A stretch of 64,000 nucleotides of DNA, taken from Diplonema japonicum. Lineage: Eukaryota > Euglenozoa > Diplonemea > Diplonemida > Diplonemidae. The position numbers and the translations under genes are program-made. The stretch spans positions 1-64,000 of the forward strand of contig OZ025712.1 in assembly GCA_964019335.1 (NCBI GenBank), given 5' to 3'. Positions 9,082 through 19,405 of the stretch are shown piece by piece; position 1 is the stretch's first letter, and every line of letters starts with the position of its first letter. The notes below the pieces were generated by a model. It was not told the DNA's origin and did not search any database. It saw nothing but the letters and a program-made list of their open reading frames with translations.

Positions 9082-9753
9082 CTAATCGTGGTGGTATACC
9101 ACTGGCGTCGAGTACCCTGCGCTCACTAAAGATTGCAGTGTGTTGGCGACGCTTTCTATCATTTGGTGCGAGACGTTGCTCGCATCGAGGAATGTTTTCA
9201 GCAGAAGCTGTGCCTCATGGGTGTCTTTGAGGTTGAAGGCATTCTTGTCGCCCCTGAGAAGTGCCACTAACCTGTCCAGACGGCATAGAGAACCGTCTAT
9301 TGAAGCTTCTCTGCTACAAGTTAAAGATTCTTTCGTTGTGTGGGTGGCCTCTTGTAGCTCCTCGTAGAGGGCACTAAGGTCTTCCTCTTGCTTACGTACG
9401 GCTGCTTCGTCTAACTCACCGATAGCTGCAAGCAAACTACTAATCTCCTCACGCAGCTCCTGCACGACTATGTTTGCCGGCTTGAACTGTGAAGGGGTTT
9501 TGTCTCTGGAAAGACCCACGCAGTACAAGCACACCAAGTCGCAGGTATCCATGTTGATGATGTCCCTCACGTATCTTGGGTGCTCGGCGCAGTACGTCTC
9601 CTCTATCAAACTGGGCACGTAGCTCCCTACTGCGTGGTCCCTGTAGAAAGGTTTTGCATGTAAACTCTCCGAACACCCTGCGCACAGGGGCGCTTTGCAG
9701 TCATAACAGTGCAGGAGTGCATCATTCTCCTCACAAAAGCTGCATTTCATCAT
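9082..9753 (-). CDS. B-box zinc-finger, coiled-coil protein (TRIM-like)
   Basis: A single-exon protein of 223 residues. The N-terminus (CSFC...LLHCYDCKAPLCAGCSESLH...DH) fits a B-box zinc finger. A second Cys/His cluster (YCAEH...TCDLVCLYC) may be another B-box-type site. The C-terminal half is helical and charged (EELREEISSLLAAIGEL and following) and probably forms a coiled coil. There is no RING finger, so ubiquitin ligase activity cannot be claimed; scaffold or oligomeric roles are more likely. It lies between the C2HC zinc-finger gene and MCM7 on the same strand. Confidence 0.7.
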   Translation of the reverse strand: MMKCSFCEENDALLHCYDCKAPLCAGCSESLHAKPFYRDHAVGSYVPSLIEETYCAEHPRYVRDIINMDTCDLVCLYCVGLSRDKTPSQFKPANIVVQELREEISSLLAAIGELDEAAVRKQEEDLSALYEELQEATHTTKESLTCSREASIDGSLCRLDRLVALLRGDKNAFNLKDTHEAQLLLKTFLDASNVSHQMIESVANTLQSLVSAGYSTPVVYHHD

Positions 9754-10256
9754 CCAGCATCCTAGGGATCGTTTTTAGTGTTCGGGGCAATGTTCCAAAT
9801 GTAAACACAGAAACATAAAGAAGGTAAACTTTTTTTTTCAAAAAGGAGAAAAAGTTGCAAGGGGCTCCCAGAAATTTGCCCATTTCCCTTGAAGAGAGGA
9901 CAAATAAGGGGGAAATAAAATAGTAAATACAGAAATCCTGCAAACCTCTACACACCCCAAAGAAAAAAAGAACATAGTTTATCCGTTGTCAAAATTATCA
10001 TGCACCACAACTATGTCCTCGGACTAGGCTGAAATTACAAAACAAGGGAATCGAAAACGGTAACGTTTACTTGGCCTATGCTTTATTCACAGTTAAAAAA
10101 ATAATGTGGCGGTGTAGGGAACAAATTCTAGGATACTTTCTTCTTTTTTTTAGGGAGGGTGAAGAGGTTTGCAGTAAACTGAACGAAAATATTTTCGCAA
10201 AGACGTGCAGTGCACAGCCTGTTTATGGCTTGACAAAAGACTCGCGGCAGTTATGC
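9754..10256. other. Intergenic, AT-rich, no gene seen
   Basis: About 500 bases of AT-rich sequence with short A- and T-runs between the C2HC zinc-finger gene and the B-box gene. No ORF with family signal, RNA gene or repeat was recognised. Confidence 0.6.
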
Positions 10257-11502
10257 TCATCGTTTCAACTTCTTGCTGGTGCCGTGCCTGCCACCACATG
10301 ACCTTAGATGGATCTCAAGACTTTTGGGCACAAAATTTCTGTTGCAGTGAGGGCAGGGAGTGAGGTCCTTGGGTCCATCGCCGAAAGCACGGCTCCACTC
10401 ATCTTCTTTTTTTGCTTGTATCGACTGCCATTTTTCAGGTGACACACCCATCCGCGCGACATCCTATGAACGGTACCTTGCTTGAATAATTACATACCTC
10501 TGGGACTGAAGCACCGGAGGCTGCTGTGCTGTTGAAAGATGGTGGAGATGGTCCCGATGGCCTCTTAGGGGGTGCCTTCGCCTTGTGCACAGTATTTGCG
10601 CACTTTGGAATGTGTCTCTCTGCCACGTCAGACGCAAACCTGTTATTTGCTACGTTCAAGAAAAGTGAACATACTTCCTCCCGCAATGCGGGCACGGTGT
10701 TCGTGTGTCATCTTCTTCTCTCGTGTACGTCGGTGGTGGCAGTGCTTTGCCTTCTTTGAGAGCAGTGTCCACATTTTTCGCCGACTGAAGCGCTTCGCGG
10801 AAGGCATTCGACTTTGACTGCCAGTTACTCTTCTGTTTCTGCACCGTACTGCTGGACTTCCCTTGGTACTGCGCAGATTCCGTCCCCTCTACTCTGTTCT
10901 TTTTTGAGTCGAATACTTTGCGCTTCTTTCCGCCGTCACATATGGCTACGTGCTTTTCTATTCTGTCCACGTTGAAAGATCTCCCACATTTACTGCACGG
11001 TGCCAGCTGCACAGTTTCGAACTCTTCCACTGCAGGCAGTTCTTTTGGTGTTTGCGACTCGCCCATCCACTTCTTTTCCCCTGCAGGGCTTTCTTGCACC
11101 TCCTGGGCTTCGATGGCTCCATTTGAAGGTATCCTGTTCGTTAACGGCGATCGCTTCGAATTCCCACTCCCATTCTCACTCGTATTCACAGCAGTCCCGC
11201 ACTCGTCGCAGAACTTGCTCGTAGGCTTAACTATGGTCCCGCAGCTGCATTTGCTGACGTCTCTTTGCTCGTCGTTTGCCTTCTCTTTGCGTACCAACTC
11301 CCCGCCGCACGACTGGCAAAAGTGGCCGTTATCCCATTCCGCAGAGCATTTATTGCAAACTAGCGGGAGATCTTTGGGCTGCGGCTCTGGCAAGTTTTCG
11401 CCACACTCCTGTATAAAACAATAATAACACTTCCCCCGCAACCATACCTGGCAAAACTTCGCTTCGGGATCGTATTCGAGAACACCGCAACCAGTGCAAG
11501 AT
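10257..11502 (-). CDS. C2HC zinc-finger protein (ZC2HC1-like) with N-terminal zinc ribbons
   Basis: Exons 11502-11448 (5' end unresolved), 11408-10675, 10639-10498 and 10463-10257; introns of 39, 35 and 34 nt. The 39-nt intron is in frame and stop-free, but removing it restores the zinc-ribbon motif FCQECGENL, so it is real. The protein has N-terminal Cys-x2-Cys pairs like double zinc ribbons, then three C2HC fingers (CSKCGRSF...HVAIC, CPHCGRKF...HIPKC across an intron, CPHCNRNF...HLRSC). These match the ZC2HC1/FAM164 type, whose biochemical role is poorly known. The first exon with the start codon was not found; a pyrimidine-rich acceptor ends at 11503. The preceding gene's stop is at 11613, leaving very little room. 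Confidence 0.75.
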
Positions 11503-11612
11503 CTGTGTGAAAGTGAAGAGGAAAAAAAGGGGGGCGACGGATGCAGGCGAATGAGGGACACACGCAAGGGCGGGAAAACAAGGTGATAATAAAGAATATG
11601 AGCATCTAGTTG

Positions 11613-13236
11613 TTAACGTTGATTAATGAGGTACTTGACACTGCCCTTTGGCACCAACGGTGTCCTTTCGTCCAAAGCCTCCCTCCTGCTGCCAAGGGGA
11701 ATTACCAGCCACGTGTAGAGTTGGAATGCTGCGAGGCCGACCTGTGAAATAGGTTACAGGTTAGGTGCATACCAAAGCCATAGCAATGTATAGCTCTCCA
11801 AGCATGACAGACTGGAGCCCTTCATAGTCCAAGAGCTTGAGGACGGTGAAGTCAAAGAAGACGAAGGAAACAATTGCCTTCACAGAGAAAAACTGCCCTT
11901 CACCTGTGCTCTCAAGCTGCGGGAGCCTATCGAATATGTCATGAATGACCACAAGGATGACACAAAATAATACGGCACCAGACCACACAAGCACACGAAC
12001 CAGCCATGGGGGGTACAGGTTCTTAAACAAATAAGTGCTTACGTCCAAAGCAATCTTCACAACTACTAAATACACCACCCTCGAACGCAGCTTCTGCCTG
12101 TCGCTCTCTGCAGCTACGTGGCTGTCCTTGCCAGTGATGATCAACGGGACAGTCTCTGCCGTGTGATCCCATACGGTAACTAGCTTCCATAGCAGCACTG
12201 TGCAGTACACCTCTCTCACCATGCTGAAGAACTCCTCTGTCGCAGGCACCAACAAGGCAAATGACGAGGCAAGTGCAAATACAGGCACGATGGCCAGGAT
12301 AGACGTGATAGCCTTCTTCAGTTCGTTACTATAGGAATTCTTCCAATGCAAACCCCCAATCGATATCAGCGACAACTGCAGTGCGATAAAATTAGCTCCA
12401 GCAGCGACCACGCGCTGCGTCTCGGCAACTTCTGCTTGCGACGGGCTCCACAAACTGCGCCAGCACGAGAACGCATAAGTCATGATCAGTAATAGGAAAG
12501 TGCTTCCAGAAAAAGCCAACCCCATTGGCTTTGTACACAAGACGCATAAAAAGGTGAGACCGCTTGTCAAGGTGCCTACTGTCATAGCGAAAGGTGTAAT
12601 GACATGCGTTGCATCAGACTCTATAAAGCTGAGGCAGGTCACATTGGTGTATGCGACACCCGTGTGGCACTCTCGACACTGCGCGTCATCAATGGCAGTA
12701 AGGTGGAGATACCGCCAGCTTACCCACTTGACAAGGTTGCCTGCAGAGTGTTGTGTCTGTGTCTGTGGGCATGGCGCAGTAAGCCCCCTGCAGTTAACTG
12801 TTTTCTCCAGTTCACATATCGTCTCATTGTCCGAAAGGCTCCACAGGCGCTGCACGTCGTCGGTGATGTTCCCATAGCCCACCATGCTGCTGAAGAGCGC
12901 AGCTGTGAAACAGTAGGCTGTGCTTAACAACATCAAAAGTGTTAAGAGATTAACAACGATTCGTAAGTACGCCGCCATAATGCAGGTGGCACCAAGACAG
13001 ACACACGCCACTGCGAACCACATGGTAGGGTTGAGGGAGAACCCCGCCATGCCCCACCACATTTCCACAGCAGCAGAGAACAAGGGCAATGCGAAACCAA
13101 ATGTTTGCAACATCTCAACCAGCATCATCAGGATGCCTATCCCAACCAACGAGAGGCCTGTCGCAAGCAACGTAATTGAAAGGCAAGTTGTCTGCTCACT
13201 CCCACGTGCCCAGGCATACACCACTTGAAAGCACAT
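11613..13236 (-). CDS. Multi-pass membrane protein with TMEM184/OST-alpha-like C-terminal half
   Basis: About 530 residues in two exons (13236-11773, 11741-11613) with a 31-nt intron. The C-terminal half resembles the TMEM184/organic-solute-transporter-alpha family: HWKNSYSNELKKAITSILAIVPVFAL style helix, FFSMVREVYCTVLLWKL, a basic loop and FFSVKAIVSFVFFDF, then further helices. The N-terminal half adds about four more hydrophobic helices and a Cys-rich loop (CRG...CPQ...CRECH) not expected in TMEM184, which usually has seven helices. It resembles a tetraspan module but I cannot name it. The ATG lies only a few bases after the probable end of the ZNF474-like gene. Confidence 0.7.
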
Positions 13237-13238
13237 AT

Positions 13239-14297
13239 TTATGCACTACCCCTTTTAGAAAGTTGTACAATTCAAGACAGGACAACGGACGGTGTACAGG
13301 AGAGTGAACACACCTTGTTTCAGCTTCGCCGTCGTGCGGTAATCGATTCATCAAGGGCGACCTCCGAGAGGGGGAACCCGCTCCCGGTGATGCCTTGGGA
13401 GGTGGTGCCTGGGATTGTCCTCTGGGTGGAGGGGGACTGATAGGTGCTTTCTTCACAGGCTTCGAGCCACCTCCTGAGGCGCCAGGGTCGCAGCTGCGTT
13501 GGTTATTCGAAATCAAGTTTGGTATACCTCTTCATGTGCACAACTAGCCGATCGGCTAAGAAGGTTCTGCCACAGTTTGGACATGGCGACAGGTTGTCAT
13601 TATAGTCCTTAAACTGATCGTTGTTGAATGCGTCTTTGTTAGTTTTCATATTTTCGATGTCCTGGGGTGTGGGTCCGTGGGTAGCAGGGTCCTTGGGCTT
13701 CGGGCCTCTGGTGGCAGGGTCCGCTCTCTCCCACCACACGAGCTGTTTCACATAGCACTGTGTTTGATGGATGGTGAGAGAAGAAGAGCCGAACTGACTA
13801 CCGCATAGATAACAGACGAGCATCGATGGCTTTACGCCTTTGGGTCTACCTGAAGGAGAAGCTACTCTGGGGTTGTTGATGTTGTGGCTGCCGCTTCCAC
13901 TGCCACTTCTACTGCTGTGGGACTGGGACTGAGGTGGTTTTCCTTTGACGGGCTTGGAGCCACCACCCGAGGCGCCCTCACGGCACGACCGGAGATGGAC
14001 TTGCAGCCTGTCAGGCAGGAACTTCCTCCCGCAATTGTGACACTGCGAAAGATTTTCATTGAAATTTTCAAAATTTTCATCGTTGAACTTCTGTATCTCA
14101 CCCTGGCTCATCTGACCCTGGTTTTTGTGTCCATGCACCGCAGGGTCTTTAGGCTTTGGGCCTCGTGTGCCAGGGTCCCCCTGCTTCCACCAAACCATCT
14201 GCTTCTGATAGCATTGTGGCTGGTGTATGGCCAACGACGACGATCCGAATTGCTGTCCACACAAATAACACACAAGAAGCTGGGGCTTCCTCTCCAT
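13239..14297 (-). CDS. ZNF474-like C2HC zinc-finger protein with duplicated modules
   Basis: ATG at 14297 (MERKPQLL) follows a pyrimidine-rich stretch ending CTACAG. Two copies of a module are visible: a CYLCG..FGSSSL.IH...C finger, a short linker rich in KPKDP, and a second finger (CHNCGRKFLPDRLQVHLRSC; CPNCGRTFLADRLVVHMK-SC). Such pairs are typical of ZNF474, a vertebrate protein linked to testis and cilia. The last finger is completed across a 34-nt intron (13494-13527), which supports it. A Pro/Ser-rich tail follows. The 3' end is uncertain: a possible 62-nt GTGTGT intron (13252-13313) would give a TAA at 13239-13241; without it the frame runs to 13196, overlapping the next gene. Confidence 0.75.
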
Positions 14298-15091
14298 CCC
14301 CCTGCCCAACCTGTAGGAATTAAACAGAGTGCTGCACGATAAAGAGGGCTTCATTCACTTGAGATGCTAAATTAGGGGAACACAAGTGAAGAAAATAGCA
14401 GGAAAAAAGTAAAAAAAAGGCGAATAAAAAAAAGGGGGGCGAACATTGCAAGAAAAAAAACTCCCAGTCGTTGAGTAACGACGTGCGCAACAGAGTATTA
14501 ACAAAAGAAAGGGGGGGGGGGGGGAAGAAGAAAGAAAGACAGGGGAGGAGAAGAGAAAGAGAGAAGGATACAAGCCTACACGCCTTGGCACCTGCGACCT
14601 TAGGATAATAAAATCTAACTTTCAGAACGGGAAGGGTGAAGTAAAAGAGAAAAAAAATTGGAGTTTTTCGGTAGGCACACCAACGCGCTACCCCTCTGCC
14701 TCTGCCTCTGCTGTTGGGACCGAGCCCTCCAGCCACTGAACTCCCATTACAAAATGTTAAGAGAAAAAAGGGGGGGAAAGGGGGGAAGGTGGGAATGATT
14801 CAAATACCCAGTTTCTCGTTTTTTTTTTTTTTTTTTTTTTTTTTTTGGTTCTAAAAAGGAAAAGAGTGGGGAAAGTAATGTTACTGCTTTTTGATGTTTT
14901 TCTTTTTTTTTCAGAGAAAGAAAAAAGCAGGAAGGGAAAAGGGTTGAAAAAAAGAAGAAGAAAAAGAAAAAAAAAACTGTACAGGGAAACAAGGAAAAAG
15001 GTAATTCTAGGAAAAAAAAACCCCCCCCGTTGTCTTCTATGCACTCTTTTCCTGGTGGTACCTTGATGAAAAAAAAATGGCTCATCTTTAC
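14298..15091. other. Intergenic, homopolymer-rich
   Basis: About 800 bases dominated by A-, T-, G- and C-runs, including a 27-base T-run near 14820-14846. ORFs here are low-complexity artefacts. No RNA gene or conserved coding signal was seen. Confidence 0.65.
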
Positions 15092-16627
15092 TCACGTTTC
15101 ATGGACGACATACCTCTCGATCTCACGTCGCAGTTGGCTAGCGTCGTTGAGGAAATCTGAAGGACTTGAGAGGACCTGGCTGTAGAGGCATGCTGCCTTC
15201 ATCCGGAACATGCCGTCATCTTTGCTCTGCTCTTCCTTGACACGCAAGGTCATGGTGCACGGTTTCCACTCCACCTTTTCTTTGATGGTTCTTAACGCGT
15301 CTTCCTCTCCTTTTTGCATTTTCATTTCGTGGTAGACCTGGGCGCTCTTGTCAAACATTTTACACGCAGAGTTGTCGAACGCTGTAACGTACATGTGCCC
15401 CGTCGCGTCCGTCACCTTCATCGATGCGATGTACCTGTAGTTCGGGCTGTCCGTTTCACCATGGAGGTTGCACCTAAAGCCTGCGTGGTTCTCTTCCACC
15501 TTCTTATTGCATGTGTTTCTGCCGTCGGCGGTCACGGGCGCCGTTGGGTCCCTCGGCTTCGGGCACGCGATATAGTACACATTCTTGTCGCTCACGCCAG
15601 TGATGTACCCTCTCATGTATAGGATGTCGGCGTTTTCCCTATTCTTCCCAAGGTTACGGAGCTCGATTTGGTCCAGCCCCCACCTAGTTACTTGCTTGCG
15701 CTGCCCCGCCTGGACATTCTCGAATGCAGATTTGTCACATGCATGCCACCAGCTCTTTAAGTGCTGCGCCTCTTCGGTGTGGGGTTCGAGCTCAACCCCG
15801 TTACTGGCGACAAGGTTGATTGCGTCCATGAATTTCCCGATTCTGCAGTTCTTTGCTGAGATGACATTCCCCTCCATGGCCTGGAACTCCTTCGCCGCCT
15901 CCCCCCACAGCGTCATCTCGAAGGCAGCATTGGTGGAGTTGTCAACAATGCGAACGGAGCGCTTTTCCAGCTCGCCACCAGCCTTCTTTTGAACCGTGGT
16001 AACCACACCGGGGTCCCTTATCACTGCGATGACGTCGATGGAGTTCCCTACCGCGTGGTCGGCGATGTCGCCCAGGGGGATGTAGCAGGCCTGCGCTGCG
16101 GTGGGGAGTTGGGTGTTGGCCATGTCGTGCTGCTGTGTCGGCTGCACAATGTTAGTTGAGTCGAAGGTCAGCTCATAGTTGTGAGGGAGGGAAGAAAACT
16201 TCTTAGACGCAGCCTTGACCTTTGCGTTGCCGAAATAGAGCACATTGCCAGGGACCACAATATCGTAGAACTGATCTACGGCATCTTTGAAGAACGTTGC
16301 ACGGATTGCAGTCCCGGCCTCGTCCACCAAAGTGCACGAAAAAAGCGTGCCATCGCCACGTGCGTTACTCCACTTCCGCACGTCAGACCTATCAACCACT
16401 CTTGCCTTAATCGTCCACTTCGTGTGAATCTCAGTCAACGAGGCAATAGGGAACAGCATCTTCTCAGCTTCATTGTAGTCAAAAGCCGGATTACCTTGAT
16501 ATCCTGTCCCCTTGAAGTCTTTTATCACCGAAGACCCACCGCCACCACCCCCACCGCCACCACCTGTGCCGGCATTAGGGCAAGCACTAGCAAAATGCCC
16601 CGTCTGGTTACACTTGAAGCAGCTCAT
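15092..16627 (-). CDS. RPA1: Replication protein A large subunit (RPA1), short form with N-terminal CCHC knuckle
   Basis: A single-exon protein of 511 residues. RPA1 binds single-stranded DNA in replication and repair. The three DNA-binding OB folds are present: DBD-A (PIASLTEIHTKWTIKARV...), DBD-B (VDVIAVIRDPGVV...) and DBD-C with its zinc site (CNKKVEENHAGFRCNLHG, where the last usual Cys is replaced, perhaps by His). The protein-interaction OB fold RPA70N at the N-terminus of animal and yeast RPA1 is absent. Instead it starts with a CCHC zinc knuckle (CFKCNQTGHFASAC) and a poly-Gly linker. Trypanosomatid RPA1 also lacks RPA70N. A TTACAG acceptor-like site sits 7 nt before the ATG. Confidence 0.93.
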   Translation of the reverse strand: MSCFKCNQTGHFASACPNAGTGGGGGGGGGGSSVIKDFKGTGYQGNPAFDYNEAEKMLFPIASLTEIHTKWTIKARVVDRSDVRKWSNARGDGTLFSCTLVDEAGTAIRATFFKDAVDQFYDIVVPGNVLYFGNAKVKAASKKFSSLPHNYELTFDSTNIVQPTQQHDMANTQLPTAAQACYIPLGDIADHAVGNSIDVIAVIRDPGVVTTVQKKAGGELEKRSVRIVDNSTNAAFEMTLWGEAAKEFQAMEGNVISAKNCRIGKFMDAINLVASNGVELEPHTEEAQHLKSWWHACDKSAFENVQAGQRKQVTRWGLDQIELRNLGKNRENADILYMRGYITGVSDKNVYYIACPKPRDPTAPVTADGRNTCNKKVEENHAGFRCNLHGETDSPNYRYIASMKVTDATGHMYVTAFDNSACKMFDKSAQVYHEMKMQKGEEDALRTIKEKVEWKPCTMTLRVKEEQSKDDGMFRMKAACLYSQVLSSPSDFLNDASQLRREIERYVVHET

Positions 16628-16715
16628 ATTATAACTGTAATGATCAGAAATGTGTTATAAGAAAGTTGCAAGGTACATTATGGTACATAAAAAATCTGTC
16701 AGAAGGCAGCAGTGT

Positions 16716-18073
16716 TCATGAAGTTTGGTTGACTGCCATATCATTCAGTGTGGTATTCAACGAGCGGAATGTCACACCCAGCCTTTTAGCCTCGGAGGTG
16801 TCAAACAAATCAGGTGGTCCCAAGGTGCCTTCTTCGATCCTTGCCGGGAGGGCTGCTTCCTTATAAAGTTTCGTAAGCTCGTCGCACAAGGCCTGCGGTG
16901 CTTCTGGGTGTGCGGGTCATACCTCGTAAGTGATCGCACCACCAACACACACCATCCTGCGCTGATAAGATTGCAGTGCAGCGAGAACATGGGCGTTAGC
17001 AGCGTCACGCACCTAGCGGTAATGTTGTGGTAATAACAGTTACATACATCAACGTAGTACAGGTAGTCGTTTGGGATATACTCGGCCCTCCCTTCTATAA
17101 GGTCACGTATCTGGCTGCACGCAGAGTTTAGCTCACCCCTCAAGGAGGGGCCAATGACCTGTCCCACACAAATGGTGGCGAGCTTGAGGCGAGCACCACC
17201 ATGTCGGGGTGTAGTGCACAGCTGATCTGTGTATATCTCCCACGCCTTCTGCTCAGCGAGCAGTGTCCGCAGAGCGCCGCGCATGTTGTGCTCTCTTAAT
17301 TTCCCTTCGTCACTCCACTCGTCGCCACTGTAGCCCTTCGCTGGGTTCGACAGTGGCGAGAAGAACCTCACCGCCGCCGTACTGGACGTGATGACGATTG
17401 TTCTCACTGAGGCAGAAGAAGCCGCAGCGCTCATCACGTTTTGAGCGACTTTAATGGCCCGCAGCACGGAAGCTTCATCGCCCTTGTCCTTGAAGGCAGG
17501 CCAGCCCGAGTGGATCACTGTATCACATCCCTCGAACGCCCTGCTGAACTCTGACTCTTTCATGTTGCACTGCACCAACGTTAATTTTTCATCTGCATGC
17601 GGTAAACTAGTCAGATGCACGGTGCTGGCATCGTTCATGTCAACAACAGCACCTACCACGGTGACTGCCTCTTGAAGCAGCTGCTTCACGATATGTGACG
17701 AGAGGTACCCGTTGGCAAAGGTGACGCACACCTTCTTTCCCCGAACCGATATTGAATGGCGGCTCCTTGTAGTCGGAGCTACATTGCTGCTCGTGAACTG
17801 CTTGATGCCGCTCATCACCACATTTTCACCTACCTCGGCAGCAAGGTACCTCAGCAACACCTCAACACTGTCGCTATCTCTTATTTTCTGTGACGTTACT
17901 ACTTTGTGCAACCCTTCACGCAGAGCCATGCTGCTGTCCAGCTCAAGACCAGGTATGTCCTGCATATCTTTCGGTAGCCTGTTGACCAGCGGGGATCTCA
18001 CAAGCGTTCTCATGTTTGCCGCATCGTTCTCCGGGTCCTCGACATGCTCGTCTAGCCCGCGATCATTTTCCAT
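16716..18073 (-). CDS. Extended short-chain dehydrogenase/reductase, dihydroflavonol-reductase/3-beta-HSD-like
   Basis: Exons 18073-17048, 17012-16923 and 16892-16716, with introns of 35 and 30 nt (the shortest seen here); about 430 residues. An N-terminal extension of about 110 residues precedes a Rossmann fold. The family's TGxxGxxG nucleotide motif reads FANGYLSSHIV, losing two glycines. The downstream CDTVIHSGWPAF, VITSSTAAV and IGPSLRGEL segments and the family-typical tail after splicing (SEAKRLGVTFRSLNTTLNDM) support the SDR call. The usual YxxxK is not obvious. Substrate is unknown, and NAD(P) binding may be weakened. It begins 51 nt after the cysteine desulfurase stop. Confidence 0.75.
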
Positions 18074-18124
18074 CCCTTTGGTGCGATAATAAATTGTGCG
18101 GAATTCTCAAATACCCTCCTTACG

Positions 18125-19312
18125 CTACAAACCCACACCCTTGGACAGAAGCTCTACAGCAAGCTTGATGTCCTCCTCTGTTGTGCAGCTTCCGGTGCTG
18201 TAATGATAATGATAGATGTGTTTGATGTCATACCTCATTCGGAAACCCCCAAGTGCCCTCTCCCTGCTCAGTCCTAGTGCCTTGTGTACATACGACATCG
18301 AAGTGGTTCCTGAGTGACAAGCACTGCCCGCCGATATGGCCAGCAGGTGCGACACCTTCTTGATAGTGGCCGACGCGTTTAAGTAGGTGCCGCCCGCCTT
18401 GTTCCCCAATGAACAATTCAAAGTGTTTGGCAGCGCGTGGTTCTCGTCCCCATTTACTTCTACTACGAAGTGCTCTGCCAGAAGCGCTTTCAGCTTGTCG
18501 CGCATGGACCGCATGTGTGCAGCACGTGTTTCTAGTTTCTCGGTGGCCACGCACAGGGCAGCGGCCATACCAGACACAAGGATGATGTTCTCGGTGCCTG
18601 GTCGCTGTCCTCTTTCGTGACCTGCGCCATGCATCTGTTTTTTTACAGTGACACCTTTTTTGATGTACAGGGCTCCTACACCCTTCGGACCGTAAAACTT
18701 GTGGCTGCAAACAGACAGCAGGTCAACACCCAAGCCTGGCACAGTGCAGGGTACCTTTCCGATAGACTGGGCAGCATCAGTGTGGAAGAGAACGTTCTTT
18801 TCCTTGACGATGCTAGCAATCTCTTTGATGGGCTGCACGATACCTGTCTCGTTGTTGGCATGCATTATGGTGATAAGCAGCGTGGTTTCCTTCACTGCTG
18901 CTGACACATCTTCGGGCTTCACTCTACCATCGCTTCCAGTAGGGAGGTAGGTAACCTCTACTCCTTTGGTTTCAAGATAGCGCATCACCTCCATCACAGC
19001 AGGGTGCTCGATGTCCGTTGTCACGATGTGTCCCTTCACTCCACGTGCCTCCTGGAGTGCTTCTATAGCACCAATAATGGCCAGGTTGTTACTCTCTGTC
19101 CCACCGCTAGTGAAGTATACCTCGTCTGCACCACATCCCAAACACTGGGCCACCTTACCTCTTGCCTCTTCGACCTGGTTCTTTGCTTCTGTCCCTGCCC
19201 AGTGCCCGCTGGAAGGGTTCCCCCACGCATCGGTTACTGCCTGACTCATGGCTTCAGCAGCTTCTACGCATACAGGCGTGCTGGCATTGTAGTCAAGGTA
19301 CACACGCGTCAT
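18125..19312 (-). CDS. Cysteine desulfurase / selenocysteine lyase, class V aminotransferase
   Basis: Exons 19312-18234 and 18197-18125; 383 residues; 36-nt intron. The PLP enzyme removes sulfur (or selenium) from cysteine (selenocysteine) and forms a persulfide for Fe-S cluster or thio-cofactor synthesis. Visible signatures: YLDYNASTP, EHPAV, SHKFYGPKG with the PLP-binding Lys, and the catalytic Cys loop SAGSACHSG. Removing the in-frame, stop-free 36-nt intron restores the usual C-terminal RMSTGSCTTEEDI. Upstream in-frame sequence resembles a mitochondrial presequence but lacks an ATG and spans a pyrimidine-AG acceptor, so MTRVYLDY is the likely start and a cytosolic location is implied. NFS1 versus SCLY cannot be decided. 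Confidence 0.9.
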   Translation of the reverse strand: MTRVYLDYNASTPVCVEAAEAMSQAVTDAWGNPSSGHWAGTEAKNQVEEARGKVAQCLGCGADEVYFTSGGTESNNLAIIGAIEALQEARGVKGHIVTTDIEHPAVMEVMRYLETKGVEVTYLPTGSDGRVKPEDVSAAVKETTLLITIMHANNETGIVQPIKEIASIVKEKNVLFHTDAAQSIGKVPCTVPGLGVDLLSVCSHKFYGPKGVGALYIKKGVTVKKQMHGAGHERGQRPGTENIILVSGMAAALCVATEKLETRAAHMRSMRDKLKALLAEHFVVEVNGDENHALPNTLNCSLGNKAGGTYLNASATIKKVSHLLAISAGSACHSGTTSMSYVHKALGLSRERALGGFRMRYDIKHIYHYHYSTGSCTTEEDIKLAVELLSKGVGL

Positions 19313-19350
19313 TTCTAACTGTTGTGAAGTAGGAAGTAAGAAGTTAGGAA
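19313..19350 (-). promoter_or_regulatory. Putative trans-splice acceptor of the desulfurase gene
   Basis: On the minus strand CTAACTTCTTACTTCCTACTTC is followed by ACAACAG and, six bases later, the ATG. It is a textbook branch/pyrimidine/AG arrangement with no upstream coding exon, in a 93-nt gap between genes. Confidence 0.5.
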
Positions 19351-19405
19351 GTAAACGCAACACGTTCAACAAGACAGCATGAGGGTGAGGGGTGGAAACC
19401 GCCTG

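Noticed and set aside
11613-13236. Serinc-type (TMS1) assignment for the multi-pass protein
   Set aside because: The Serinc signatures are absent, while the C-terminal half follows TMEM184/OST-alpha.
13196-13516. Separate small Pro-rich gene overlapping the TMEM184-like start
   Set aside because: Its first part is the last exon of the ZNF474-like gene: joining across the 34-nt intron completes the last zinc finger.
14747-15095. Poly-Lys/poly-Phe ORFs in spacers (here and near 36200-37050, 48100-48700, 57600-57870)
   Set aside because: They are translations of homopolymer runs and have no conserved composition or motif.
19313-19372. Mitochondrial presequence on the cysteine desulfurase
   Set aside because: The in-frame upstream residues look amphipathic but there is no ATG, and a pyrimidine-AG acceptor lies within.
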